Source: Vicia villosa (taxonomy: Eukaryota; Streptophyta; Magnoliopsida; Fabales; Fabaceae). Taken from it: DNA of 64,000 nucleotides. Both the position numbers and the translations under genes were made by a program. The stretch is from assembly GCF_029867415.1 (NCBI RefSeq), contig NW_026705566.1:248001-312000 (forward strand). Reading direction: 5' to 3'. The notes beneath the pieces were generated by a model, which made no database searches, was not told the origin of the DNA, and was given only the letters and a program-made list of their open reading frames with translations. Of this stretch, positions 11,254 to 23,409 are shown one piece after another (the stretch's first letter is position 1; the number at the start of each line of letters is the position of its first letter).

Positions 11254-12009
11254 ATCTTTTTATTGTTTCCAAAGGAAGAGTTATTTCTAATTATTGTTTT
11301 TATTTTTTAATTTTTGTTACATGTGTGATTCTTTGGTTCTGTTACTTGTGTGGTTCTGTTACAAGTGATACATTATGGACAAATCCTAACCCGGATTAAG
11401 TACACATAAGAAATTAGGTGGAGGGTATAGTCATGTGCAGGCGCACTTGAGAATCCTTCCGCTCAGTGGAGGTTCCTTGTTGGTAATATATGTTTAGCAT
11501 GCTTTCGTAGCGAAGACATTATTGCCGCATTGAACTGTAGAAGCTGAGTTGGCCGTAGAACCCCAACCCATCCTGGCCTTATTAGGACGTGGTGCAGAAA
11601 CGATCCAGGTGAAGACTTGGATAGTTGTCATGCGGAGAACCACACTCAGACGAGTTTTTCTTGAGAATATTTCTGGCTCATCAGTTTAGTTGTGAAAGCC
11701 GGTAATATCCGAAAGAAAAATGTAGACTCTGACGTATCAGTAGAACATGTTGTACAGGTGATTAACTAGATCTATCCCTATTTGGTTCTCTGACCTCATG
11801 CTCGTGACGCTGGACCTTTGAACCTGTGTGTACTATGTTTGTGTACCATGTTTGCATTACCATGTCTGTTTTACCATGTTTGAATATGTGGCATTCATGC
11901 ATCCCCGCATTCATACATTCAAAAAAAAAAAACCCATTTTTTTTCATAAAAACATGATTTTTCCAAAGATTTAGAGAAATTTTCTTTGCAAACATTTTAG
12001 GATTTAGTC
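11254..12009 (+). other. 5' untranslated leader of young Ogre
   Basis: These 756 bases between primer site and ORF1 hold no convincing coding sequence. There is a pyrimidine-rich start, scattered short repeats of GGTTCTGTTAC and ACCATGTTTG, and an A/T run just before ORF1. Packaging signals would be expected here, but none can be pinned down by eye. Confidence 0.7.
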
Positions 12010-13546
12010 ATGGAAGAAGTAAAAAGGCATACCAAGAAATACGGTTTCAAAGCGCCTGATGTGGGAAAACTGATAGAGTTAGCATCTTCTGTACAAAATC
12101 CTTCCAATTTTAGGAAAAGTTATGGAAAGCTTTTGCCTATCCTGAACACACATGTTGATGAAGGACTTCTCAAAACTCTGGTTCAGTTCTATGATCCCGT
12201 TTACCGGTGTTTTACCTTTCCAGACTACCAGTTGGTACCAACCTTGGAAGAATATGCCAATCTTTTGGGTATTCCTGTGTCTGACAAAATACCTTTCAAT
12301 GGTTTGGAAGCCATTCCTAAGTCACATGTCATTGCAACAAGTATCCATTTGAAAAAGTCTGAAGTAGAGAGTAATTGGACTACCAAAGGAAACCTTCCGG
12401 GTTTAACCTCACACTTCCTGATAAAGAAAGCCTTTGATTTCATCGAAACTGGTAGCATGATAGCTTTTGAAGCTGTACTAGCCTTGCTCATCTATGGGTT
12501 GGTTCTGTTTCCCAATGTCGACAACTTTGTTGATATCAATGCCATAAAGATTTTTCTGATTGGAAATCCTGTTCCGACTTTACTTGGTGACATGTATTTC
12601 TCTGTCCATCATAGGAATCTCCAAGGCGGTGGAATCATTGTATGTTGTGCACCTTTGTTGTTCAAATGGATTGTTTCACACTTACCTGAGTCTCCTATTT
12701 TTCACAGAAAACCGAGAAGGTTTGCGTTGGCCTCGAAGACTTATGTCTCTTACTAATAATGATATCCGTTGGTATACCTTGGCTCGCTGTGGTACAGAAA
12801 CCATTGATAGTTGCGGAGAATTCGCCAACGTACCTCTCATTGGTACACAAGGAGGAATTAACTACAATCCGATCTTAGCCCGACGACAACTCGGGTATGC
12901 AAATTCAGTTAAACCTGTTGGTCTCGCAGTAGAAAGCTACTTCTATCAAGAAAGGGAAGATCCTCAAAGGTTGAAGACAAGAATGATGAGAGCTTGGTAC
13001 GACGTCCGATGGAAAGAAAAAGGTGAGGAAAGGAATTGCATTGCTACGGACGCCTACACCTGCTGGGTAAAGAAAAGAGCAAAGGAGTTTCAAATGCCTT
13101 ATGATTATGAAAAACCCATGTCTCTTGTGGTACCTCAACTACCCAATATTCCCATTCCCACTATGAAGGAATACCAAGACACTTTAGCCAAGATGAGGTT
13201 AGAGAAAAATGCTTGGGAGCACAAGTTTCGTAGGACCGATATGGAAAACAGAAGGTTGAAGAAACAAGTGAAAGATCACGAAGAAACTCTCTACTGTCAA
13301 GATGGATGGCTCATGAGTAAAGATGAGAAGATTCGTCAGAAAGACGCTGCAATCAAGAGGTACATCAAAGAAAGCAAGAAAAAACCTGAAGGTTCAACAA
13401 GCAACGCTCCAACTCCTGACGATTGGAAGAATATTGTTGACAAGCTAAAGACCGAAAAGGCCGAATTGAAAGCTTACTATGGGAAAGAAATCATGAAGCT
13501 CAAGCTGCACAATGCATTTGGTTCTTCGTCTGATGAAGATGCTTAG
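12010..13546 (+). pseudogene. Ogre ORF1 (DUF7745-like), frameshifted
   Basis: ORF1 is the extra Ogre gene between leader and gag; its function is unknown. The first frame (from ATG 12010) has YRCFTFPDYQLVPTLEEYANLLG, SEVESNW and NPVPTLLGDMYF, then leaves the family pattern near 12705 and stops at 12756. The second frame picks up the family sequence (WPRRLMSLTNNDIRW, RRQLGYANSVKP) and runs to 13546, ending in a charged coiled-coil-like region. A one-base indel near 12700-12715 therefore splits the gene. The left element carries a homologue at 29752-31095 that is continuous through this point. I recall such proteins being annotated as DUF7745; that name needs a domain search. Confidence 0.82.
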
Positions 13547-13854
13547 GATTGTTTAGCTTTTTATTTATCATTTGCTTTTGTAAGGAGCTATGCTCCAATG
13601 TTGTAACATTCCCCATTTATTGAATAAAAGAACAGTTTGTGTTCAAATGTTTGCAAGAGAATAATCTTTAAAATATTTGGAAAAATCATAAATTTCTTTT
13701 TGCATACATCATTCTGCATATCGAGTCTGTTGTATAGAGTCTTATCTTTTGGATCTTTCTCCATTAGATCGTCAAGCTGTCGCGTCTCAAAGTTTCTCGA
13801 CCGCGCTCGCAATCAGATCACAGATACAATACTCGTTCAAGCAGAAGAAGAGTA
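13547..13854 (+). other. Spacer between ORF1 and gag
   Basis: These 308 bases are non-coding. AATAAA-type sequence (TGAATAAAAG, about 13620) lies shortly after the ORF1 stop and could act as a poly(A) signal for an ORF1-only transcript; this is speculative. Confidence 0.55.
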
Positions 13855-16800
13855 ATGGAACACTCTGAACAAGAGAATATTGAGCTTCGTGGTACAGTGA
13901 CCACCCTTCAGGAAAAGTTGGAAAGTCTCACTACTCTGGTTGACTCTTTAATGGCCGCACAGAATCAGCCGCCGCCACCCAACAGTCAAGCAACAGTAAC
14001 ATCTGAGGTTACTACTCCAGTTTCTACGGTTGCATTCGGCATTCCATCTTTCTCCATGCCAGAAGGTTGGGGCACGCCTTTCAGCTTTGGTACAGGTTTC
14101 CGCCATAATGTTTCTGGGGTTCAAACATCCACAACTGAAGCGCCTGCTGCACAAAGTTCACAGTTCACTCCAAATCAGGGGATAACTTTTTCTCAAGTTA
14201 CTATGGCACTTTCTCAACCCACTATGACGGTTCCGACTCCTATGGTTCACACTGTTCCTTACGGAGACAATGAGATTTATCATGATCAGGGTGATAGCAC
14301 AAATCAGCGAAGACTTGTAGGAGATCTCCAAGAACAATTCAACAAGATTCAGCTGGAAGTCAAAGCTATTCGGGGAAAAGATTTGTTTGGAAAGAATGCC
14401 CAGGAGCTATGTTTGGTTCCCAGTGTACAAATACCGGCTAAGTTCAAGGTCCCTGACTTTGAGAAGTACAAAGGTAGTTCTTGTCCACAAAGCCATCTTG
14501 TGATGTATGCCAGAAAGATGTCTACTTATGCAGATAATCATCAGTTGCTTATCCATTACTTTCAAGACAGTTTGACTGGTGCCGCACTGAAGTGGTACAC
14601 AGGCTTGGATAGCACTAATATTCGAACATTCAATGACCTAGGTGAGGCCTTTGTTCGACAATACAAGTATAACTCGGATATGGCTCCGGACAGAGATCAA
14701 CTTCGGTCCATGGCTCAGAAAGACCATGAAGCTTTCAAAGAATATGCCCAACGATGGAGAGAAACTGCTGCTCAGATTAATCCACCATTAAAAGAGAAAG
14801 AGATGACAAAGATCTTCTTGAATACTCTCAGTCCGTTTTATTATGAACGCATGATTGCTAGTGCTCCAAGTGATTTCACCAAAATGGTAAACATGGGGAT
14901 GCGTCTAGAAGAAGGAGTCCGAACCGGACGTCTAACTAAAGAAGGTGGATCTTCAAGTGGAATCAAAAAGTTTGGAAGTGGTTTCCCAAAGAAGAAAGAA
15001 CAAAGTGTTGACATGGTATCCCAAGGAAAGCCAAGAGGAAATGTCAATCGTCAACGACAGGTTGCTTCTATCACACCAGTCGTTAACACAACACCGAATC
15101 CAGGATTCACTCCTCAGTTTCAACAACAACAACCTCGACAACAGGCTCAGCAGTTAAACAATAATCAGAATCGAGTACAAAGAGCTCCACAGTTCGATCC
15201 AATTCCGATGACCTACACAGAATTGTACCCTGCTTTGATTGAAAGAGGCCTTATTCAAACTAAAGCACCACCACCAGTACCTGAGAGACTCCCATGGTGG
15301 TACAAAGCTGAGGTTTCATGCCCTTATCATCAAGGGGCACCTGGCCATGATCTTGAGCATTGCATAGCTTTGAAATATGAAGTTCAGAGGTTGGTTAGAT
15401 CTAATCTCCTCTCTTTCAGAAATTTGAATCCGAATGTGCAAGCAAATCCGCTGCCCAATCATGGAGGGCATGTTGTAAACATGGTATATGGATGTCCTGG
15501 CCAATACCGAGTCTATAATATCAACTTCTCAAGAGCAGATTTGGTACAAATGCACGCCATTCTTTGTCGGGGGCAGAATTTTCGCCAACATCAATACGGT
15601 TCCTGTAGAATATGTTGTGTGGATCCTCACGGGTGTTCGATTGTGAGAAGAGATCTCCAAGTTTTGCTAGATAATGGTACTATTGAGATCTACAGAAATA
15701 GGGATGAAAATGAAGTTAACATGATAAGATGTTATCCGCATGAGCTTTTAGTCTCAGATATCAACTCGGAAATGCCTACAGTTAACGTCATCGTTCCTCA
15801 TTTCAACATGCCTGAGCGCATGGAAGTTACCTACAACAAACCAAAGGTTCCTGTTGCTCCTTTAATCATTTGTCTACCTGGACCTGTTCCTTATAACTCT
15901 GACAAGGCAGTTCCATACAATTACAGTGCAACAATGATAAAGAATGGACAAGAAGTTCCTTTACCTACTCTCTCATCTGTTGTAAACATTGCTGATGTAA
16001 GTCGTGTAACAAGAAGTGGACGTGTGTATACTCCGCTACCTCCAAAGCAGCCTGTTGCTCCTGTTACCGGGCAAAATCCTGTTAATACACCAGTGGGAAA
16101 TCCTGTGGAAACTCCTGTCAGTAATACAAACACTGATGTTGGTCAGTCCAGTGGAACCAATGTCAATCCAGATTTTGATGAAATTTTGAAACTTATCAAA
16201 AGAAGTGAATACAAGATTGTGGATCAGCTTATGCAGACTCCTTCAAAAATCTCAATACTTTCATTGCTGTTGAATTCAGAAGCCCACAGGGAAGCCCTGA
16301 TGAAGGTCTTAGATTAAGCTTTTGTAGATCATGATGTGACTGTTGATCACTTTAATGGGATAATAGCCAACATAACAGCTTGTAACAATTTAAGCTTCTG
16401 TGATGAAGAACTCCCCGAGGAGGGTAAAAATCACAATCTTGCTTTGCACATTTCTATGAACTGTCAGTCAGACTCTTTGTCCAATGTACTGGTAGACACC
16501 GGATCTTCCTTGAATGTGATGCCAAAGACGACTCTTGCTCGCTTGTCTTACCAAGGAATGCCTATGAAGTTCAGTGGTGTAGTAGTCAAAGCATTTGACG
16601 GATCGCGAAAATCTGTTATCGGCGAAGTTAACCTTCCCATGACAATTGGTCCCCATACATTTCAAATCACCTTCCAGGTCATGGACATTCAAGCTGCTTA
16701 TAGCTGTCTGTTAGGACGACCATGGATCCATGAAGCAGGGGCAGTAACTTCGACGCTCCATCAAAAGCTAAAATTTGTAACAAATGGAAAATTGGTAACA

Positions 16801-17883
16801 ATAAGTGGAGAACAAGCCTTGATGGTGAGCCATTTATCCAATTTCTCTTTCATAAGTGCTGATGATGTGGAAAGAACTCAGTTCCAAGGTCTCTCTTTAG
16901 AAGACGAATCTTCCAAAAAGAAAGCATCAATCTCTTCTTACAAAGAGGCAGTGAAAGTAGTGAAAGATGGAACTACCACTGGCTGGGGGCAAGTTGTGAT
17001 CCCGACCAAGAATGAAACTAGAGCAGGACTCGGATGTTCACCAACATTCTCAAACTGCACCAAGAAGGATGAAACCCTTCGACCGATCAAAGAAACATTC
17101 ATTAGTGGAGGATTCCTTAACCCAATTCCTCAAGAGGTTAATGTCCTTATCGAAGAATGCATTGAAGAAGGTCTACCTGATCCTGAAGAAGAATGGAAAT
17201 GTTATCTCAATGACTCGGGATACATATCTCAGGAAGAACCATATCCTCCGTCAGAGAAATCCAAAGGCAATGAAACTGAGCCTGTTCCTGCAGAAATATG
17301 GGACACTTTGGGACAACTAAGTGGAAAATTTGATTATATGGTGAAATACACTGCACCTGAAGGTTACAAGATTGCGATTGAGGATATCCAACCAACTGGA
17401 TGGGGAGATTCCTTTGAATATAATAGTCAACCAGAAGAGGCTTATCAGCCCTGTCAATTTTCTCAGCAGCCTGAAATTACTGAAGATTTCGGATTTAATG
17501 CATCTACCAAGGTTTATAATCCTGAAGATGGTTATTATCACATAAATGCCATTTTTGAAGATGAAGGGGAAGATGGTCCCGCAATTGACTCAGAAAGTGT
17601 CGCTGACAATGAGTCTCTTCATCCTGAAGACTGGGAAATACATCCTGAAAATTCTGAAGATTGTGACTCGTCTTATGCTCTTCAAGAAGTAGAAGGAGAC
17701 CGTTTCAACTCTACAAAGAACAAGGTTGACAAACCAGGGCCTTCAAATCCTGCTCGACCAGCGGTCAATGTCAAAACTGAAGATAATTCTGGGGAGAATT
17801 TTCCTGAATACATAATACACAGAGGAGTTCGTTGCTACTGGAAAGCTGTTGACGTTCCAAATGTTGTCCGCCGCTCAAAGTAA
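13855..17883 (+). pseudogene. gag-pro: gag-protease of young Ogre, one in-frame stop
   Basis: The Gag core lies at about residues 200-365 (ALKWYTGLDSTNIRTFNDL, EAFKEYAQRWRETAAQI), with a zinc-knuckle-like CPYHQGAPGHDLEHC at about 489-503. A TAA at 16315-16317 interrupts the frame just before the protease; the same frame reopens at once. The protease has the active-site DTGSSLNV (Asp codon 16495-16497) and YSCLLGRPWIHEAGA, followed by a long acidic tail with EIWDTLGQLSGKFDYM and PTGWGDSFEY. The final stop TAA (17881-17883) overlaps the predicted intron donor. The start at 13855 gives an acidic/Gln N-terminus without competing upstream ATG in frame. The left element has sense codons at the stop position. 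Confidence 0.9.
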
Positions 17884-18237
17884 TCACCTCGCTGTTATTT
17901 TGACCTCCTGCCTTGCCCAAAGCAGAGAGATGTTTTATAGGGCTTTGCTTTTAAATGTTCCGCCCAAATAACTTTGTGTATAGGGCTTTGTTTTAAAAGT
18001 TTCCCTCTTTGTCCTGCCCAAGACAAATGAGTTTGTGTTTAGGGCTTTGTTTCAAAAATGAATCATAAATAAAGTGTCATTTTGAATTCCCTACATTATG
18101 TGTTTTATTTTGTGCTTTTTTATGGAAATGGTAATCCTAAAAAACCAAAATAAAAGAAAAAAAAATTTTTCAAAAAAAATCTGCATACACTCCTGCATTC
18201 ATAAATTTTCTGAAATAAATATAAATCACATGTGCAG
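17880..18237 (+). other. Predicted pro-RT intron of young Ogre
   Basis: The donor is CTCAAA|GTAATC and the acceptor CATGTGCAG|ATTTAC, with a T/A-rich stretch upstream. Removing these 358 bases puts protease and RT in one frame with the junction after the second codon base, as in the left element. The unspliced RNA stops at TAA within the donor, giving Gag-Pro only. An intron here is established for Ogre; these exact ends are predicted. Confidence 0.75.
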
Positions 18238-21200
18238 ATTTACTATTGATAAACCCATTGAATGCAATAACCCTATGCCCTCTCCCAACTTTGAGTTTCC
18301 TATGTTCGAAGCCGAAGAAGAGGAAGAAGAGGAGATCCCGGACGAGATCTCTCGATTACTTAAGCACGAGGAAAGAGCCATTCTGCCTCACAAAGAGCCT
18401 TTAGAAAAGATCAACTTGGGTTCTGAAGAAGACAAAAAAGAAGTGACCATTGGATCGCTGCTTGATACTAATATCAAGAGTAAGTTGACAGACCTTCTCA
18501 AAGAATATGTTGACGTGTTTGCCTGGTCCTACCAAGACATGCCTGGGTTGGATACCAATATTGTTCAGCATTACTTGCCATTGAAGCCAGAATGTCCGCC
18601 GGTTAAGCAGAAATTACGAAGGACTCACCCTGATATGGCTAACAAGATCAAAGTGGAAGTTCAAAAGCAGCTCGACGCAGGTTTTCTTGTCACCTCAGAG
18701 TATCTTCAATGGTTGGCCAACATAGTGCCAGTTCCGAAGAAAGATGGAAAGGTCAGAATGTGTGTTGACTACCGTGACTTGAACAAGGCCAGTCCAAAAG
18801 ATGACTTTCCATTGCCACATATTGACATGCTGGTTGATAACACCGCTAAGTTCAACGTCTTTTCCTTCATGGACGGGTTCTCCGGTTATAATCAGATCAA
18901 GATGGCTCCTGAAGACATGGAGAAGACATCTTTCATCACCCCATGGGGTACCTTTTGCTACAAAGTGATGCCGTTTGGATTGAAGAATGCAGGCGCAACT
19001 TACCAAAGGGCAATGACCACTCTCTTTCATGACATGATGCATAAAGAAATTGAAGTTTATGTGGACGACATGATAGCCAAGTCCAGCACAGAAGAAGAAC
19101 ATATTGAATACCTTTTGAAGTTGTTTCAACGACTAAGGAAATATCAGCTTCGCTTGAATCCTAACAAATGTACTTTTGGGGTTAGATCTGGAAAACTCTT
19201 GGGTTTCATTGTCAGCCAAAGAGGTATTGAAGTAGATCCCGACAAAGTCAGAGCTATTCAAGAGATGCCTGCACCAAAGACTGAAAAGCAAGTAAGAGGA
19301 TTTCTCGGACGATTGAACTACATCTCCAGATTTATCTCTCAAATGACTGCTACATGTGGGCCAATTTTCAAGCTTCTCCGCAAAGATCAAGGGGTTGTAT
19401 GGACTGAAGATTGCCAGAAAGCGTTCGACAGTATCAAAGAGTACCTGTTAGAACCACCAATATTGATTCCTCCAGTTGAAGGAAGACCATTAATCATGTA
19501 CCTTACTGTGTTAGAAGAATCCATGGGTTGTATGCTTGGACAGCAAGATGAAACCGGTAAGAAGGAGCATGCCATCTATTACTTGAGTAAGAAATTCACA
19601 GATTGTGAGTCTCGTTACTCCATGCTCGAAAAAACATGTTGTGCTTTGGCTTGGGCTTCAAAACGTCTCCGCCAATACATGATCAACAATACCACTTGGT
19701 TAATCTCCAAAATGGATCCGATCAAGTACGTCTTTGAAAAGCCTGCCTTAACAGGAAGGATTGCCCGGTGGCAAATGCTGTTATCCGAATATGACATTGA
19801 ATACCGTGCTCAAAAAGCGGTCAAAGGAAGCATTCTCGCCGACCATTTGGCGCATCAACCAATTAATGAATATCAATCTCTCAAGTTTGACTTTCCTGAT
19901 GAAGATGTCTTGTACTTGAAGATGAAAGATTGTGACGAACCGTTACCAGAAGAAGGTCCTGAGCCTGGATCAAGATGGGGCCTAATTTTTGATGGAGCAG
20001 TAAACGCTTTTGGCAACGGAATTAGGGCAATCATCATCACTCCCAAGGGTACTCATATCCCGTTCTCCGCCAGATTGCTATTTGATTGCACCAATAACAT
20101 CGCAGAATATGAAGCTTGTATCATGGGTCTCGAAGAAGCCATTGACTTAAGGATCAAGATCCTAGACATATATGGAGATTCAGCCCTTGTGATCAACCAA
20201 ATCAAAGACAAGTGGGAAACTTACCACCCTGGCTTGATTCCTTACAGAGATTATGCAAGACGTCTATTGACTTTCTTCAACAAGGTTGAATTGCATCATA
20301 TACCTCGAGATCAGAATCGAATGGCAGACGCCTTGGCTACTCTATCTTCCATGTTCAAAGTCAGTCACTGGAATGATGTGCCTAAAGTCAGAATCACGCG
20401 CCTTGAAAGGCCCGCCTATGTATTTGCAACTGAAGCAGTCATCGATGATAAACCGTGGTTCCACGACATCAAACGCTTCCTTCAAACTCAAGAGTACCCG
20501 CTTGGGGCATCAAACAAAGATAAGAAAACTCTAAGGAGACTTTCTGGCAGTTTCTTCCTGAACGGAGATGTGCTATACAAAAGAAACTTCGACATGGTTT
20601 TGCTCAGATGTGTGGATAGACACGAAGCAGACATGTTAATGCATGAAGTGCATGAAGGGTCCTTTGGAACTCATTCAAACGGGCATGCAATGTCCAAGAA
20701 GATCTTAAGAGCAGGTTACTATTGGTTGACAATGGAATCTGATTGTTACAAACACGTGAAGAGATGTCACAAGTGCCAGATCTACGCAGATAAGATCCAT
20801 GTGCCACCGACTCTACTCAACGTTCTCTCATCTCCGTGGCCTTTCTCCATGTGGGGTATTGACATGATTGGAATGATCGAACCGAAAGCTTCAAACGGTC
20901 ATCGTTTCATCTTGGTAGCTATTGATTACTTCACCAAATGGGTCGAAGCAGCATCTTACGCCAATGTTACAAGACAAGTGGTGGTGAGGTTTATCAAGAA
21001 TAACATCATTTGCCGATATGGTATTCCCAGCAAGATCATTACTGACAATGGTTCAAACTTGAATAACAAGATGATTAAAGAATTGTGTGAGGAATTCAAG
21101 ATTGAGCATCATAACTCTTCTCCTTACAGACCAAAAATGAACGGCGCAGTTGAGGCTGCTAACAAGAACATTAAGAAGATCGTCCAGAAAATGGTCGTCA

Positions 21201-21703
21201 CTTACAAAGACTGGCATGAAATGCTGCCATTTGCTTTACATGGGTATCGTACTTCAGTGCGTACTTCAACAGGGGCAACTCCCTTTTCTCTAGTATACGG
21301 CATGGAAGCTGTGCTCCCCGTAGAAGTTGAAATCCCATCAATGAGAGTCCTCATGGAGACTAAGTTATCAGAGGCTGAATGGTGTCAAAGCAGATACGAT
21401 CAGTTGAACTTAATCGAAGAAAAACGTATGACTGCTCTATGCCATGGACAGTTATACCAAGCAAGGATGAAACAAGCTTTCAACAAAAAGGTTCGACCTC
21501 GTGAATTTCAAGAAGGCGACCTCGTGCTTAAAAAGATCTTGTCTTTTCAACCAGATTCTAGGGGCAAATGGTCTCATAATTACGAAGGCCCGTATGTTGT
21601 CAAAAGAACATTTTCTGGCGGCGCCATGATTCTTGCAACCATGGATGGTGATGAACTCCCACATCCTGTGAATGCTGATGCAGTCAAGAAATACTTTGTC
21701 TAA
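18238..21703 (+). CDS. pol: Ogre pol exon: RT, two RNase H domains, integrase (intact)
   Basis: The frame is open from an ATG at 18098, but the first 46 codons lie in the predicted intron, so translation probably enters by splicing at 18238. Numbering from 18098: RT is at about 165-385 with FSFMDGFSGYNQIKM and YVDD at 321-324. The first RNase H is at about 470-600 and has YLTVLEES where its first catalytic Asp would be, so it is probably inactive. The second, RVT_3-type RNase H is at about 625-755 (FDGAVN, NIAEYEAC, YGDSALV, MADALA). The integrase has the H-H-C-C finger at about 848-895, the triad Asp922, Asp983 and Glu1019 (35 residues between the last two), and a GPY-type module (YEGPYVV) near 1160. 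No stop or frameshift is seen across 1155 codons. Confidence 0.95.
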
Positions 21704-21725
21704 AAAATACAAAAGAACAGCTCGG

Positions 21726-21871
21726 TAAGTTGAAAACCCGCAAAGGGCGACTTAGGCAAAAATGAGCGTCTCGGTGGACTGAAAACCCGAAAGGGCGGTC
21801 CAGGCAAAAATTAGAGACAATAAACAGAAAAAATTCATCCTGGTAGATTGAAAACCTGAAAGGGCAATCTA
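21726..21871 (+). repeat. Three tandem hairpins with compensatory stems
   Basis: The units are 21726-21754, 21775-21802 and 21844-21871. Each has a 7-bp outer stem, AAAA on the 5' side, an inner CCC/GGG (or CCT/GGG) stem and a small loop (GCAAA, GAAA, GAAA), and is followed by GGCAAAAAT. The outer stems are TAAGTTG/CGACTTA, TGGACTG/CGGTCCA and TAGATTG/CAATCTA. Four stem positions change by paired substitutions and a fifth moves between T-G and T-A. The array starts 22 bases after the pol stop. Confidence 0.8.
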
Positions 21872-23115
21872 GGCAAAAATTAGGGATTTATGACAAAGTA
21901 ACTGCATCAGTCTGTACTTCGTCACCTGAAGAGTCTGTACTTCATTAGAGGATTTTCAATCAAATCATCGCCAATCTGAAGCGACAAGCACAGTTGGAAC
22001 TCAAAGTTGTTAAGGGAATAGTGGTTATTGCTTTCAATGTAGCCTTTTCCGCATAATTACCATTTCCAACTTTTGTAAATACTCCATGGAATCACGCCTT
22101 TAGCTAATTTCCATCCTATTAAATAAATTTGAGCCTTGTGCCCCTTTGTTTGCAATCTTTAATTTCTTTCAGTTTGCAAAATGACGCTTTAATTATGTTA
22201 TTCATTTTTGAAAGAAAAAGAGAAAAATAAGTTTTAAATGAATTTACTTCACTTTTTCAAAATAAAAGCGAAATTTTCCTTTGAGTCGTGAACAACAGAA
22301 GGAACATCAACAGCTATCTCCATAGGATGAATCAAAGATTATGATAGGAAAAGTTCTTCTATCCCCAGTGAAGAAGCTCTTCTATCCCCAGTAATGAAGA
22401 TTTTCCATCTCCAGTGAAAAGGTTCTTCCGTCTCAATGAGAAAAGATGCTTATCTTCCCCAGAGAAGTTTAAAACATGCAACACCATTCATCACCTGTGT
22501 TATCTACACCGTGTTGAAGAACATTTGCCAAGTATCTGGTTGTATTGCGACGTCGGTCCCTCTCCAGTATACTTCTTTGTCTGTCAGTATCGTCAGCATG
22601 CATGCTACATTCATGACATTCATCATTCATACATATTTGCATCATTTATGCATTCTTGCATTTTTCAATGTATGCTTTAAAATCACTTGTTTAGGATATA
22701 TCTATCCTCAAAAAAAAAAAGAAAAAAAAGAAACAGATATGGGCGTGTCATCTCTCAAGTAGGTCGTCACCCATAAGCAGAAATAACTTCTTCTTTTTCC
22801 AGTTCCCCACTGAGATCATTCCTCGTGGAAGAAGGTTGCTTCAGTTTCTCCTCTCAAAACAAAGGAGAGAATCCCCATTTGAGTTCATTCCTCATGGGTA
22901 CAAAGTCTTGTTTGACTGTCTCTTTCCAATTCATTCTTGGTTAGAACCTTGTCTTTACCAAAGATTCAAATTCCGATTCCTCAAATAGAGTCGTGAAAAA
23001 AAAAGACAATAAGCAATAGTCTCATCATCTGAGCAGCTTATGTCTCTTTCAAAAGGCTTTTCCTCTCTAGGAAATCAATCGTGAAGACCATTTGACAATC
23101 AGGGCCTTATTACTG

Positions 23116-23409
23116 TTCACAAGGCTGAATGACCAGTAATTCCCCTAACAAAGTCTCCAGAATCATTTTATCACTCGGCTGATAATTGATCATGTCTTCA
23201 AAACCGCTATCACGAGGCTGGTAGTCGGTACCCTTTTGTTCTGGTTATATTATTAACATGTCTATCACAATGCTGATAGTCGGTAATATTAACCGAACCT
23301 TTGAAACTCTTTTTACCTTGTCAAGTCTATCACAATGCTGGTAGTCGGTAATACAGTTTCATACCTTCCACCTTCGCATTATTAAACAAGTCTATCCCCA
23401 TGCTGATAG
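23116..23409 (+). repeat. Hairpin array before the polypurine tract
   Basis: Units are at 23116 (TTCA/TGAA), 23168 (TTATCA/TGATAA), 23207 (CTATCA/TGGTAG), 23262 (CTATCA/TGATAG), 23327 (CTATCA/TGGTAG) and 23392 (CTATCC/TGATAG). Each has a six-base loop such as CAATGC, CGAGGC or CAAGGC. The last four units are followed by TCGGTA or TCGATA and spaced about 55-65 bases apart. The loop and CA/TG closing pairs match the LTR array at 10362-10610. Confidence 0.75.

Noticed and set aside
12560..12756. Programmed frameshift in Ogre ORF1
   Set aside because: The left element's ORF1 is continuous through the same place, so a simple indel is more likely.
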